NCBI GenBank assembly: GCA_019693395.1
Contig: JAAMXP010003427.1
Location: 1-36,853, forward strand
From: Ettlia oleoabundans
Taxonomy: Eukaryota > Chlorophyta > Chlorophyceae > Chlamydomonadales
Length of the DNA stretch: 36,853 nt
Direction: 5' to 3'
Position numbers and translations under genes: made by a program. Shown one piece after another: positions 1 to 11,357 of the stretch (positions within the stretch are counted from its first letter, which is position 1; every line of letters starts with the position of its first letter). A model generated the notes under the pieces. The model did no database searches, was not told where the DNA came from, and saw only the letters and a program-made list of their open reading frames with translations.

Positions 1-3000
1 CCGGGCCCCCCTCCGCCATTCCCCAGGTTTGCCACTGCTGTTGGTGCCGCAACTGAAAATTGGATCACCTGACTCAGACCACTCCTTGTACCGCACCGCT
101 CGTGCCTTGGCCCCGCGGAACGATTGGTCTCGTCCCTCCAGTGCGTTGCGGGCCACAGCCTCGGCCACCGTCGCAACCTCGAATTCCTCGTCGCTGTCAG
201 ACTCTGAAACGAGTTGGGAAGATAGAAAGTCAAGCAGCATGTGGAACGAGAAGGGTATAAGTGGCACGGGGTGGCATGAGACAGGGCGGGCATGTGAGTG
301 GGCGTGTGCAAGAGCGGCAAACCGTGCTACGATTGCAACTCATATAAGCAACTATTAAGGCGTCAAAAGCTACTCAAAGCTACCATGCATGCATATCAAA
401 TGAAGTGAACCCACCCGCTTCCTCCTCCTCAGCATTGGGGTCCGGCGGTAGAGGGTAGTAGTTCTCTACCAGGCGAATCAGAAGCTCTTTGGGGCCTGAA
501 CGAACAGACGGCGGCATGGGCAGTTAAGGCAAGGCAAGGCAGTGCAGGCCGGACAGGGTGAGAAGTAAGTACGTCAATACAACCCTGATCATATATCCAC
601 CAGGCAACAGAAGCACTGAAAGCAATCGCAGCATGAGATTACATGCAAGCAAGCAATCTCAATCTCAAGCGAGAGAGCAGCCTCACCTGACACAAAGTCA
701 TCCAGCTCCTCCCCCTTGTCAGCCACCACATCAGCGGTGCGCGCCTCCCCAGTGGACTGGAGCCCAATCACAGCACACTTGCCCGCAGCCACCGCCGCCT
801 GCGCCATACGTACCACGGCAGGCACCTGCGGAAGGAAGGCACAGCGGAGGCGTGCCATGATCACCAGGGCTACAAATTGATGCAGCGGTAAAGTCTTTAG
901 AAGGGAGAAGCGTGTGCAGTGCCAACAGTGTGCAGATTGTGAGTCAGACAGATGACCTCCTCTCCCACCAACCAGCCACACACCTTGGCAGCCATGGTCA
1001 TGTGCCTGAAGAAGGCCTGGTGACCCGCCCAGAAGCTGCGCCACGTCATGCTACGCTGGTCGACGCGGCGGCGGCTACCGCCCTCGCCCATCGTGGTGCC
1101 TGCTGGGGGGAGATCGAGGAGGGGGCAAGTGCAAGCTGTCTACACACACATAGATGGCACCCCCGCCCATGTGCACATGCAGACGCGGCGTTTCAACAGA
1201 TTCGCGCTAGTTGCAGCCACCGCCCCACCTAGCATCCTACTGACAACAGCAGCTGACACAGCCCCACTGCCCGCCCACCTACCCACCCACCCGAGGGTGA
1301 CGCCCCGCCAGCCTCCCCAGCTGCCGCCGCTTGCTCCTCTGCGTACAGGAACTCCCTGAACAGCTGGTTCCAGGTGGCAGCTGCTGCCGCATACTGGCTG
1401 CCCATGGGCTCCTCCAGGGGCGCCTCAACCGTCTCAAACTCGGCACCTGGTGGTATAGGGCATGTAGAGAGGTGGCGTTGGTGGGATGGGGAGCAGCGTG
1501 TTGATGATTTTAATGGACGATCAAAGGCTGGTGGCGAGGTGGGGTGTAATTGGTGGATGGATGGACATAGAGGGTGGAGTTCATCCAAGTGCAGGCTTGA
1601 AAGGCTAACCAACATGAAGTCCCATAGACATTGAAACCATCTGTTGATGCTGAATCCCATATTTGCCATGCATAGTAGTGGCCGCAAAGCTGAATGCGGT
1701 ATGCCGCATACATAGACAAAATGGCGCACCCTCCACAGTAGCGCCTACCTGCAAAGCTGAGGGTGCGGCACACATACATGCCCTGCGCCTTCATGTCCAT
1801 GGCAACCAGCTCGAGTGCGGCCATGTTGCCCCCACTGGACCCGCCCTTGCCCTGCACACGCATGAGCAGGCATGCATATCGATACAGTGATGGGGCACGG
1901 CAGTCACCCGCCCCGCTGTCATCACACTTAACTGAGCAGCCACCACGCCAGCCAATAGCAGTCCACCAATTGACAGCCTGCCCGACATAGGCCGCCTGCT
2001 ACTCATGTGCTCTTCGTCCCCTAACAACCTGCTCTGCCAGACGCCACCCCAACCACACTCTCCTCCTTCCCTTCCCGCACTTTCCCACCTGCACAGCCTC
2101 CAGGAAGCGCGGGAAGTCGCGGAAGGCGGGGTTCCCCTCGCCCCATAGACCCAGCCTCACCATGTAACCCATGTTACGTGGCTCTGCACAAAACGAATGG
2201 ATAGGCAGCTGGAACAGTCAGGCACAAACAGAAAAATGCACAGGCAATAGATGAAGCAGCAGCAACGGCAACAAGTACAACAACGCTGACAATCAACCAT
2301 GTATGGACAAAAAAACTAGCCAGAGAATGGCATCAAGTCCAGCTCACTCACCCGAGGCTCCCGTGGCTGAGCAGTAGACGACCCTCGCCATGGGCAGCTG
2401 CGCCTGCAGGTCCCGCACCTTGAGCCCCACCTGGGTGGAGCGCAGCCCCGCCTCCGGCACAAGGTTCTTGGCCTTGTGGCCTGCGGACAAAGTGTAACGA
2501 GCGGGTGTCAGTGTGAGACGATACGTGGAAGGGAAGTATGACAATGGGTCTGTGCTGCAAGTTCCACTGTGGGTACGCAGACAGTGAACACAGAACGCAA
2601 GCAAAAGCAACAAGATGGTTAGTGTGGAGCTGGAGCAGCCTTTGATGAGGCTGAGCATGGCCTTGACCAGCTCCCTTTGTTAGCCTGGCAATCCAAGCTC
2701 AGGTGCAGACGGGCGGGCTAGCACGCACAGCCAGAGATGCACAAGTGGAGGTGGCAAAAAAAAAAAGCCATCTTCACACTCACTCTCATCAAACACGATG
2801 AGCCCATCAAAGTCCTTGCCGCACCATTCCACCAGCTGCTTGAACCGTGTATGGCCCTTGTCTGTGGTGGTTGAGACGGAGGACCAGCAGAGTAGCCAAT
2901 AGAAACAGACGTGGCAACTGAGAACGCGCAGAACATGGGTGCTTGCACCTTTTCAAAATCAGCGTGCCCTCAAGGCTTGCAAGGCAGCCCTGCCTGCTAA

Positions 3001-4883
3001 ATGCTCTCAGCTGCAATCAAACTCATGTCCCAACAAGCATTGCAAGCAACAATCACACCTGAGGAGGATATGAGTGAGGAGTATGTGAGGAAGATGACCC
3101 CCTCCTTGATCCCGATTTTGGCTCCAGCCAACTTGCCGTAGGGCAGCTTGTTCAGCGCGTGCAATGGCAACTCGCCAGCTGAGATATGGTGAAGACAGCA
3201 GCAGCAGTTTTGCAGGGGTAAGAGTGGCATTTATAACGTCAAGTTCACCTGAAAGGCACGATGCACCAAGCACAAGGCACAATGGCCAACAGGCAGACGT
3301 TTGGGTGACCCATGCTGCTGGTGGATTGGCAATGACACCAGGCCGCAGAGTATACGTCGTGCCCAAAGGGCATGGCAAAGCTTGGGGGGGGCCTGTCATT
3401 CCAGACAGCTGCGTCATTGCTCACCTCCCACATCATTCAAGTCCCGTTTTGTGTCGATTTTAAGGTCCGAACCCACAGACAGCCACAGGTGCTTATGCCG
3501 CCCCTGCTCCCAGTTCTCCAGAATCAGACCCGCAATGGTGCGGCCCTTGCCCACACCCGCACCGTCGCCTGCACGGCAGGTTGCGTGCTCCAGGAGCAGA
3601 ATTGATGGTTTGTGCTGCCTGAGCATGCATCACTGCTGATGCTCACTCAGGCGGTATTCCAGTGGCCCGTTGCCCGATCACTTCACGTGTGCCATGCAAG
3701 GTGCAGCAGTCAGGGTCTTGCTGCTAGCTCTCTTGCAAAAAACAGCAGCAGCCAGCTGGCTGCCACGCCTCGTCAGTTGTCAGCGGTGCACTCACCAATG
3801 AAGAAGCCGGCTCGGCTGTCGTCGGGCAGCATCTGCTGGTGCCGCTGGCAGGCGTACACAATACTTTCCAGCTGCAGGGCTGACAGCGAGGTCACCAGGG
3901 CATCATGCGCCTGCAGTTAGGGATGAAGGAATTGGCAAGCCACCTGAGTGTACCAGTCTGTTGTGAAGAAACGAGGACTTGTGGCAGGAGCACGCATGCC
4001 TAGTACGATGAATGTGAATATGGAGTTAAGGTAGTGAACTTCGGGCCTGCCGCTGCAAAGTTCGCAAACCTAGCACCCCATTGGCAGCACGCCGCAAGAG
4101 GCGGCAGGGAGGGGGGACTTGCCTTGAGTTTATACGTGATGTCTGGTGGCTCCACCGCCGCCAGGCTGGCAGTCTCCACCACAGCATCGGGGTGGGGCTT
4201 GCCGTACGCCAGCTTGGCAGGCTTGTACTCCTGCGGTACAGCAACGAATGCACACCGGCTTGAGCGGTGCGGCGGCACACCAAATCGGCCATGGCGAGCA
4301 GGCGGTGCTTGCCTGGCAGTGGCCCACATGGGAAAGGTGCTACTCAGCGAATCTCAACACTGTGCATAAACAGTAGAGCACGGTCTTAGCTGCATCTATA
4401 ATGAACGCAGGCTATGGGTGCCGCCGTCCTTTTTGTGAAAAATAAAGAAAACAAGCAAACTCAGCCCAGCTCACCATGAATGTGTCCCGGACCTCGCTGT
4501 CATCCGCATCATCCTCCTCATCAGGGTTTGGCTCGCCAGCCAGCAGCCGCTCCAGCTGAGCCTGTGCCAAGTGGGAGCCGCCGCCCGCAGCAGCCAGCGC
4601 AGCCTGCAGCAGGGGAGCGCAGTGGAGTGGGGGCTGCCTTGTAAAGTAGCTGGAAGCTCCTGCTTCGGCTGTTTACGTGGGCACTAAAAGCTAGCGGCAC
4701 AAGCAACAATCAGCCAATCTGTCAGTTGATACAAGCGTGGGCGGCTGCCTGAAGAAATAGACAGCGGCATCCCACGCACCGCCCCCTGGGATTGCCTCAG
4801 AGCTAGCTGCCTCAAGAGCTCCTGCTGCTGCTGCTGCAGCACCGCTGCCGCCACTGTTGCTGAGGATTGTGTGCCCTGCTGTA

Positions 4884-4914
<31 letters not shown>

Positions 4915-5741
4915 CTGCTGAGCTAGCTGTTGCAACAATGCCAGCTGCGACAACGCTGTTCCAGAACCAGAGTGCGGCAATGGGGGGCGCTGTGGCGCCG
5001 CTGCTTTTTGCTGCATCGCCTGCAACGCCTGAAGCACTGCGGCTGTGGCGGGTCCCTGTGCCTGCACCGCCAGCAACATATAAAGTAACATGCATCAGAT
5101 ACCGGACATCATGGTAAGCCTTGCCAAAACAACACAATATACATCAAAACAACACATGCACGCCACAACATGCCCACGTTACACCCTATCAAGCCACACT
5201 AACCGTCTGTGTAGCTGCCTGGCACGGAGGTTGGGAAGAAGCCGCCATGGCGGCTGCCAGCTGTATGGCCGCCAAGCGCGCGGCGGCTGCACGCTGCTGC
5301 TGCTGCTGTTGTTGCTGCTGCCGCTGCTGAGCCACCGCCTCCTCCGCCAGAATCAGCTGCCGCGCCTGCATGCGCAGGGCTGTTTCCTGCTGCGGTGCCA
5401 GCTGGATGGACTGGCGGGATTTGCAGTGCGGGCAGTTGTACGTCTTGTACAGCAGCAAATGCTCCAAGTTGCTGGCTGTCACTGCACACAGGCAGCATAG
5501 CAGCACATCATGCCAGATCAGAAACCGGCAGGCGTAATCGATTGGTTGGTGGGAATAAACCGTGGCAACCAAGCAGCAAAGCTGGCAGCAGCGATCAGCT
5601 TCAAGAGCCATCAAGTTGGCAGTGGATTGGTAAAGCGAGGTGAGAAATGCAGCACCCAGCATCGCGGCCCTTACCATTGACAATCTTCAGGCATGACCCG
5701 CACTGCACTTGCAGCACGGTGCCCGCCGGTGGGTTGCTCAT
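1..5741 (-). CDS. SBNO: Strawberry notch / FORGETTER1-type SF2 helicase-like protein, partial (C-terminus beyond left edge)
   Basis: Chromatin-linked SF2 helicase-like regulator, nuclear by family (SBNO in animals, FGT1 in Arabidopsis). Exons on the minus strand: 5741-5675, 5481-5204, 5061-4780, 4603-4475, 4230-4123, 3910-3796, 3568-3425, 3178-3059, 2861-2784, 2480-2352, 2183-2089, 1851-1749, 1446-1291, 1099-984, 825-687, 495-415, 203-69, and perhaps 52-1. Phases agree throughout. Residues 14-17 (CGSC) plus a later CPHC form an N-terminal zinc ribbon as in FGT1. Two Gln-rich tracts follow (exons 2 and 3). The SBNO core starts at [13 protein letters not shown]. Walker A is [11 protein letters not shown] (Lys ~334). 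The box II equivalent reads DESH (~439-442), followed by KAKNL. Motif III-like YCSATGAS and the SBNO signature [10 protein letters not shown] come next, then [16 protein letters not shown], and an acidic ESDSDEE stretch near the left edge. The first Met follows a short 5' leader. One intron has a GC donor. The exon at 52-1 is the least certain. Confidence 0.9.
4122..4123 (-). other. GC-AG intron donor in the strawberry-notch gene
   Basis: After the exon ending ITYKLK the minus strand reads ctcaag then gcaagt, a good AG|GCAAGT minor-class donor. No GT donor there keeps the frame. The next exon begins at 3910 after ctgcag. Using the GC donor joins the exons in phase 0, with SBNO-like sequence on both sides. 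Inferred by eye. Confidence 0.65.
4815..4930 (-). repeat. CAG tracts encoding poly-Gln in helicase exon 3
   Basis: On the plus strand CTG triplets run at about 4821-4839 and 4882-4922, interrupted by TTG. Read on the minus strand they encode runs of Gln (five, then about a dozen) in the low-complexity N-terminal part of the strawberry-notch protein. A coding microsatellite, so its length may vary between strains. Confidence 0.85.
5292..5330 (-). repeat. CAG/CAA tract encoding poly-Gln in helicase exon 2
   Basis: Triplet repeat read on the minus strand as Gln codons with one Arg interruption, following the zinc ribbon. It is followed by an Ala-rich stretch. Together with the tract in exon 3 it forms a long Q/A-rich disordered linker before the helicase core. 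Confidence 0.85.
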
Positions 5742-6580
5742 ACTGCCAGGGTAGTCCAGCGGCTGGTTGCAACTGTGCTTTGCAGTGGAGCCTTACCCCA
5801 CAGCTAGCAGCCTGCAGGAGGTTGGAGGTATCACTTTGTTATCCCAAAGGTGCCAGCCTGCCCTAGCAGCCACCACCGCTGTTACTGCCAGTGCAGCCGC
5901 CATACCCAACTGCCAGCACAGCGACACACGCCCGTTGCTGTGTTGCCCAATAGGCCCAGTTGCGGCGGCTGCTCGTGATGGCGAGCGCTCACCTCTCCTC
6001 TGGCTCTTGCCGAGGCTTGCTATTTAATGACCGCAGACGTCATGGGCGGTCAGTGCAGCAAAGTTAGGATCCAGTGAGTTCCTATAAAGCCAATCGACTG
6101 CAAACTATAGGCTGCTCCGCGCAAAGCGGCTGGACAGCCAAACGTTTTGGACGAGCTTCCAATGACAGGTAGGGTTTTGCTACTGATGACACAAGTGTTT
6201 TGTGATTGCAAATGATCATTTGCAAATGACATTTCCTCTCCCAAGTGAGTGGTGACTGACGTGGCTCCAGCAGTATCTCCCTCTTGCCTCTGATTGCTGC
6301 AGGTGCTGCGACACCGTAAGGCAGTCGTGTGCTTCTCAGTGGGTACGGCCGGTGAAGTCGCCGTCCCCCGTGGTTGCAAAGCAATCCGCAAATTGCACCA
6401 GAGAGGCTCGTAACGGCGTTCACCGGAGCACAAACGAGGCGCCTGAAAAGCGGTGTACACCGCAGTTGCTACCTGCACGGGACGGTGGGCTCGCCGTGCG
6501 CCACCGCTGCCCCGCCACCTGTTCCGCTTCAGGGGTGCTTTCAGGGTGCCTAGTCCTGTGCTTTTCGGTCACCCCAAGCC
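5742..6580. promoter_or_regulatory. Divergent intergenic region between helicase and WAV2-type hydrolase
   Basis: About 840 bases separate the two start codons, which point away from each other. I see no convincing coding exon. The region must hold both promoters and 5' leaders. A short inverted or direct AT-rich element (tgcaaatgatcatttgcaaa, about 6207-6226) contains a near-palindrome around tgatca. No specific factor site can be assigned. Confidence 0.5.
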
Positions 6581-8953
6581 ATGGACTGGCTTAAGCTGCT
6601 GACAAGGGCGGCAGCAGCGGTGAGATGCTTAAGTGCATTGTGCCCACACCAGCAACAACATATGCGGACAGCCTAGCGCTGTTATGTTTTGAGGCGTCTG
6701 GCTTGATCTGCTTGTGCCCATTGGTCTGTTGTCAAGATCAATGCCAATGCCAGGTGTACATATTTCCCCGCAGATTGGCGGAGTGGCAGGCCTGGCGCTG
6801 GGCCTGCTGTATTTCCTTCAAGAGAAAATTGTAAGCTCCACAGCCCCTGCAGACGTCCACCTGGCCTTTGCCTTTTGGTTTGCAACACAACCACCTTGCT
6901 CTGGAGTTGCCCATCCCAGCTCATGTCAGCCATCTGTCTAGCATGCCACGGACTCCATATCTGTATCCTTATCTTCCTTAATCCTCGTTAATGTTGTGCA
7001 GATTTACGTGCCGCGGCTGCCCGGCATCCCGGCCGAGTATCCCTACCTGCCAGATGCCTTTGACCTCGGTTATGAGGACGTGTGGCTCACCACTGCTGAC
7101 GGCTTACGCTTGCACGCCTGGCTCATGTGGCCGCCACATTGGGGCCTGCAGCACCGGCGGGCGGCACCTACCGTGATCTTCTTTCAAGAAAATGCGGGGA
7201 ACATGGCATTCAGGTGGGCAATGGCAGACGGTGGCCACGGATGCAGGATGGATGGGCAGGGGCGAGGCTGAGGCTAGGCAGAAGGAGTGAGGCATCTGTG
7301 CTTGACTGCGGCTCAATGGGAGTTCTAATGTGCAGGTCCTTGGCCTGATGCGAGCACTCCACCCATGCAGGCTTTGCCGCCCTTGCATGCCGCCATGCCA
7401 GCCTACAAATGACCCGCATGAACTCTGACACACTCGTGCAACGCTGCAGACTGCCCTTCCTCAAGCCTCTGACCCGATTCCTGGACTGCAATGCATTCAT
7501 TGTGAGCTACAGAGGATACGGCCGCAGCGAGGGCACGCCCAGCGAGCATGTGCGCCACAACGGATGCTCTCACAGCCTCTGCTTGTTGCTGGGAGATCTA
7601 GCCGCTCTCCTGCTCATGTATCCTGCCCATTCCACCCTCTCGCATGCGTCCCTTGTAGAGTTCGTAGTGTTATCTGTTCACCCAGCTGCCCCAAATCTCC
7701 TAGGAAAAGTTCCCCACCCACCCACCCCTCCTCTGCTTTCTGCCTGGCTAAGCTGTTGGCAACCCCTGAAAGCCCCGCATTATGCGCATTTCTGCCTGCA
7801 GGGGCTGCAACTGGATGCCGAGGCAGCGGTTGACCACGTGCTGCGCCGCTCTGACCTCGACCCACGTCGCGTCGTGCTGTTTGGTCGCTCCCTGGGAGGC
7901 GCTGTGGCGGCGCACGCAGCGGTGAAGCGGCGGCCTCAGGTGGCTGGCCTCATCCTTGAAAACACCTTCACTGGCATCCTGGATGTGGTGCCCCACACCC
8001 TGCCCTTCCTCAGGCCCCTGGTTGGGCCTGGCAAGTGAGTAGTTGGGTCAGCTGCTGCCCTGGATCAGCATGGACATTAAGTGCCCGCGGCAAGCTTTAG
8101 ACTTCATAGCCAAGCCCTCCCCTCCCTACAAGAGGACGTGTGAAAAATGCCAGACACAACACGCTCGCAACCCTGCCCTGCATGAGACATTTAGTTGTGC
8201 AGGTTTGCGTCTCCAAAGTCCCACACTCGTGGTTGGCTGGACTCCATCCAAAACATGCTTGCTCAATTGCAAAATTTGCAAAGTAACCGCCTTCCCCTCC
8301 TCCTAGCAGGCTGTTCAACTTCCTGCTATGCAACCACTGGGACACGAGGAGCCGCCTGCGCCAGCTCACCGACCTGCCCATGCTCTTCCTGTCGGCGCTC
8401 CAGGTGCGATGGTGACTCCACCTCATCTGTTATGGTGCCTTGCCTGTGACGGAGCAAAAGTCCCTTTCGTTATGATGCTTATTACTTGCCTTGTTGAGCA
8501 GTGACATTAACACAACTTGGGTCATGCATGAGCATGACTACGTGCAGGTCTGGTCTGCAGTTATCTTTCACTGTTGGACTCCTGTCTCAGCACATTATGC
8601 CTGGGTGACAGGTTCTAGTGCTGGCTGTGAGCTGAGCTTGAGAATCACTGGCATTTCATTGATGTGCATGTTGCTTCATTGTACTGCAGGATGAAATGCT
8701 GCCTGCTGCGCAGATGCAGGAGTTGTTTGAGCTGCACCCTCGGCAGCCCTGGTGCATCACCTACTTTGAGGACGGGCGCCACCTGGATGCCTACGACACT
8801 CACGCAGCGCAGTACTGGCCAGCAATACGGGACTTTATGCACCGACTGCCGCCCGCGGAACCGCTGCCTGCAGCACCTGTGGCACAGGGGCAGGAGGAGG
8901 AGGCGGCGGCAGCTGCAGGCGGGGGAGAGCTGCGGGACCGCAAGGCGGACTAG
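6581..8953 (+). CDS. WAV2/Bem46/ABHD13-type alpha/beta hydrolase, membrane anchored
   Basis: Serine hydrolase of the ABHD13/WAV2 family, usually anchored in plasma or endomembranes; its natural substrate is not firmly known. Exons: 6581-6619, 6774-6830, 7002-7213, 7450-7549, 7802-8034, 8310-8403, 8690-8953. All phases agree, giving 332 residues, close to human ABHD13. Residues ~13-32 form one hydrophobic anchor (IGGVAGLALGLLYFL). IYVPRLPGIPAEYPYLP and the oxyanion-region FFQENAGN match plant WAV2, which has QENAGN where many relatives have HGNAGN. SYRGYGRSEG follows. The nucleophile elbow is GRSLGG (Ser ~166). The acid is probably the Asp starting DEMLP (~246) and the base is His ~276 in EDGRHLD. 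The C-terminus is a short Ala/Glu-rich tail. The fourth intron (7550-7801) is 252 bases and open in frame. Confidence 0.92.
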
Positions 8954-9071
8954 CCGGGTGCATGGCTGCCTTCTCATAGCAGCCCGCAGGCTTGTGCAAT
9001 CTGTTGCCTTTCGCTTAAACTGAATTGGAACGTCGGCATGGGCGCGAAAACAATCCTCATCAGTGCATTGG

Positions 9072-9115
9072 CCTGCTGCCATGCAACATAGAACCTGCTG
9101 CCATGCAACATAAAA
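9072..9115 (+). repeat. 22-base tandem direct repeat, two copies
   Basis: The unit cctgctgccatgcaacata plus three bases occurs at 9072-9093 and 9094-9115 with one mismatch. It lies about 120 bases after the hydrolase stop codon, so probably in its 3' UTR. Confidence 0.9.
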
Positions 9116-9726
9116 CCTCTCCGATCTACAGTCACACACACTGCACTCCACTTGGCGGTGCTCACAGCTGCAACCATCCCTCCCTACAAACTGTTTGAGC
9201 TTCATTTGTTACAACAGTGGAGCAACTCAGGTCAATGAGAAGAGAACCATGGTTTAAGTCCAACCATACGAAGTAAGGTCTGCTGACCAGGAGCCGCTCA
9301 AAGGGGGAGCATTAACCGCGGTTGCGGGGCCGCCTGCAAGGCAAGAGCCGGGCTGAACAGGAGCTCTTTCAAATCCCGCAAAGCGCTGAGATGAGGCAAC
9401 AAGGGTGAGCTCGTTTTGTGGTTTGGGTTGGGATGGACCTGGTGCCACCAGCGTTGGGTGGGTTTGGAACTGCCCAGGCGGTTGGTGGGTGTTGGACGCG
9501 ACACGAAGGGGGCACGTGATAGACAGATACATGAAGGGGGCACGGAATGTGAATCGAGTGGAGGGGAAATCATGACACGTCGTTGGCGGGATGTTGACAG
9601 TGGGCAGCAGTGGTGTGGGAGGTGGCGGCAGTGGCCAGTTGTGGGGATGGTGCGCGTTGGTGGCAATGGGGACGGGTGGCGGTCAGTGGTGGCAGTGGGT
9701 GGTGGCGCTGGTGGAATGGAGACATT

Positions 9727-9752
9727 GGTGGTGGTGGTGGTGGTGGTGGTGG
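9727..9752 (+). repeat. (GGT)n microsatellite within a G-rich tract
   Basis: About eight uninterrupted GGT/GTG units, set in a longer stretch (about 9590-9850) rich in GGTGG, TGGTGG and GGGTGG. On the minus strand this is CCA-rich and would lie in the 3' UTR or downstream of the DUF506 gene. Confidence 0.9.
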
Positions 9753-9936
9753 ACGGTGGCCAGCTGGGCGTAGTGGCACGCCTTGGCGCTCGTCAGGGGT
9801 GGCTGGCCGGCCGGATGGGTGGGCGGATGGGCTGTTGGGTGTTTGTGGTATTTTTTGGCGGAGGGATGGCGAGGCGCAAAGCTGAGCTGAGTCAGCTACG
9901 GCGCCTATATTTTTCATCAGTCTATTTGCCGCGGCC

Positions 9937-11357
9937 TCACTCAGCCCAGAACACGGGCTGCTGCTTGACGGCAGCAAAGAGGTCGCCTGCGGCACGGCCC
10001 ACAGCTGCCTCCCTCTGCGCCCAGCTGCTACAGCTGCCTGGGCCGCTGGTGGGTGCAGCGCCGCCGCTCAAATGCCAGCGGCTGAGCAGAGCCTGAGCAG
10101 TGCGCCAGGGTGGCAGGTCCTCTCCTTGGTCTGAGAAAGAGAGCGCCATCTCCCGGCTCAGGATGGAAACTGCGCGGTGGAAGCAGGCCTGCAAAAGCGG
10201 CGGCGGCAGGCAGGCAGGCAGGTCACGAGAGAACGCATGGGCCCAAGCGCCTGCAAAGGACAGCTGCCCGCCATGTTGTGCTTGGTGGGGCAGGTCACAC
10301 AGCTCGAGAATACCACACCACCGAACAGCTACTCGATCCACACCCACTCACCCTGTCGGCCACTACGGCGGTTGGAATGCCATCCAGCACAGCAGCATAG
10401 CGGGGTGTGGGGTGTGCCACGCAGAAGCTATCACGGAAGTTGGGCTCAACCACATAGCTGGCCAACCCCGTGCGACTGGTGTCTGCGAGCGAGGAGTGCG
10501 ATGGCAAGGGTTAGCTGTTGCAGGGCAGAGCAAGTACCAGGCTGGATTGCAACAAGCACAAACAAACAAGAGGAAGATCTACAGATGTGACCCCCACCAC
10601 TTCTCCTCCTAATCCCACCGCCCATGATTGATGCAGAACTGATATTTACTCACTTGGCAGGCAGACGGAGATGTACTGGTGGCGTACTCCACGCTTGAAC
10701 TTGTGGAGTGGAGCGGTGGATTCGTGCAGCTTGGCGCTATAGCCCAGCCGCTGTAGCACCTGGCACAGGGCAGCGGGGTCTACACGATGCGCGCCACCCA
10801 CTGCAAGCTCCACATGCCGCGCCAGCTGCAATAGGAGGGCAGAATGCTTGTTGGCAGGGAGGCGAAAGGCAGCAGGGGTCGGTGGGCGATTGATGGCGGC
10901 AGCAGCACGGCAGCATGCTGTCTGTTGTAGTAGGAACCACTTCAACAACTGCACCCGAGCAGCATCGCATGCATAACTTTTCAACGGCGCGTCCCGCTGT
11001 TGAAGCGCAACACACACGAACGCGCCGGCCAGCATGCCAAGTCCAGACCACCACTGGCACATGCAGTAGCAACATACTCACGATCGCGCATGCATCGCTC
11101 GAAGGCTCCAACAGGCACTCCAATTGCTGCAGGGTGTCCACTGCTGCAGCCGCACTCGATGCAAACGGCACGGGCGTCTTCACGGCCTCCTCCTCCATGG
11201 GAAAGACGAGATCGTTAGGTGAGCACACCACCGAACTGGAGTGGCCGTCCACAAAGCTTACGCAGTGCACGGTCCTCATGACGCTGGCTACAGAACGGGC
11301 AACAGGCGCCCAGCGGGGCTTTTCGAGCGTTAGAGGACCGATGTGGCGGGATGGCAC
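9937..11357 (-). CDS. DUF506 (plant PDDEXK-like) family protein
   Basis: Plant-type DUF506 protein, a family predicted to have a PDDEXK nuclease-like fold; its biochemical role is poorly known. Exons on the minus strand: 11357-11082, 10921-10654, 10482-10352, 10188-9937. Phases fit and give 308 residues. The family pattern is visible in order. A helix with LCQVLQRLGYSAKL and KFKRGVRHQYISVCLP corresponds to the strand the family uses for its YIDV motif. VVEPNFRDSFCVAHPTPRYA corresponds to the FEIARPT-like segment. ACFHRAVSILSREMALSF then precedes EDLPPWRTAQALLSRW, which matches the hallmark PPWRKAEYMRAKW box near the C-terminus. The first Met in the open frame is at 11357, but an upstream non-coding exon or a different start cannot be excluded. 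It is divergent with the TRP-type channel gene. Confidence 0.82.

Larger units (their letters stand above)
8954..9936. other. Convergent 3' region between hydrolase and DUF506 gene
   Basis: Non-coding stretch holding the 3' ends of two converging genes. It contains a 22-base tandem direct repeat (9072-9115) and a strongly strand-biased G-rich segment (about 9400-9850 on plus). The complement of the algal polyadenylation signal TGTAA occurs at 9209-9213 and could serve the minus-strand gene. Reading frames across the G-rich part are low-complexity Gly/Trp/Val and look non-coding. Confidence 0.55.

Noticed and set aside
2750..2766. A-rich run resembling a retrotransposon tail
   Set aside because: A short A-run inside a helicase intron, with no target-site duplication or element body nearby.
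9416..10096. A 226-codon open frame on plus over the G-rich tract
   Set aside because: Low-complexity Gly/Trp/Val composition, no family similarity, and it overlaps the last DUF506 exon on the other strand.
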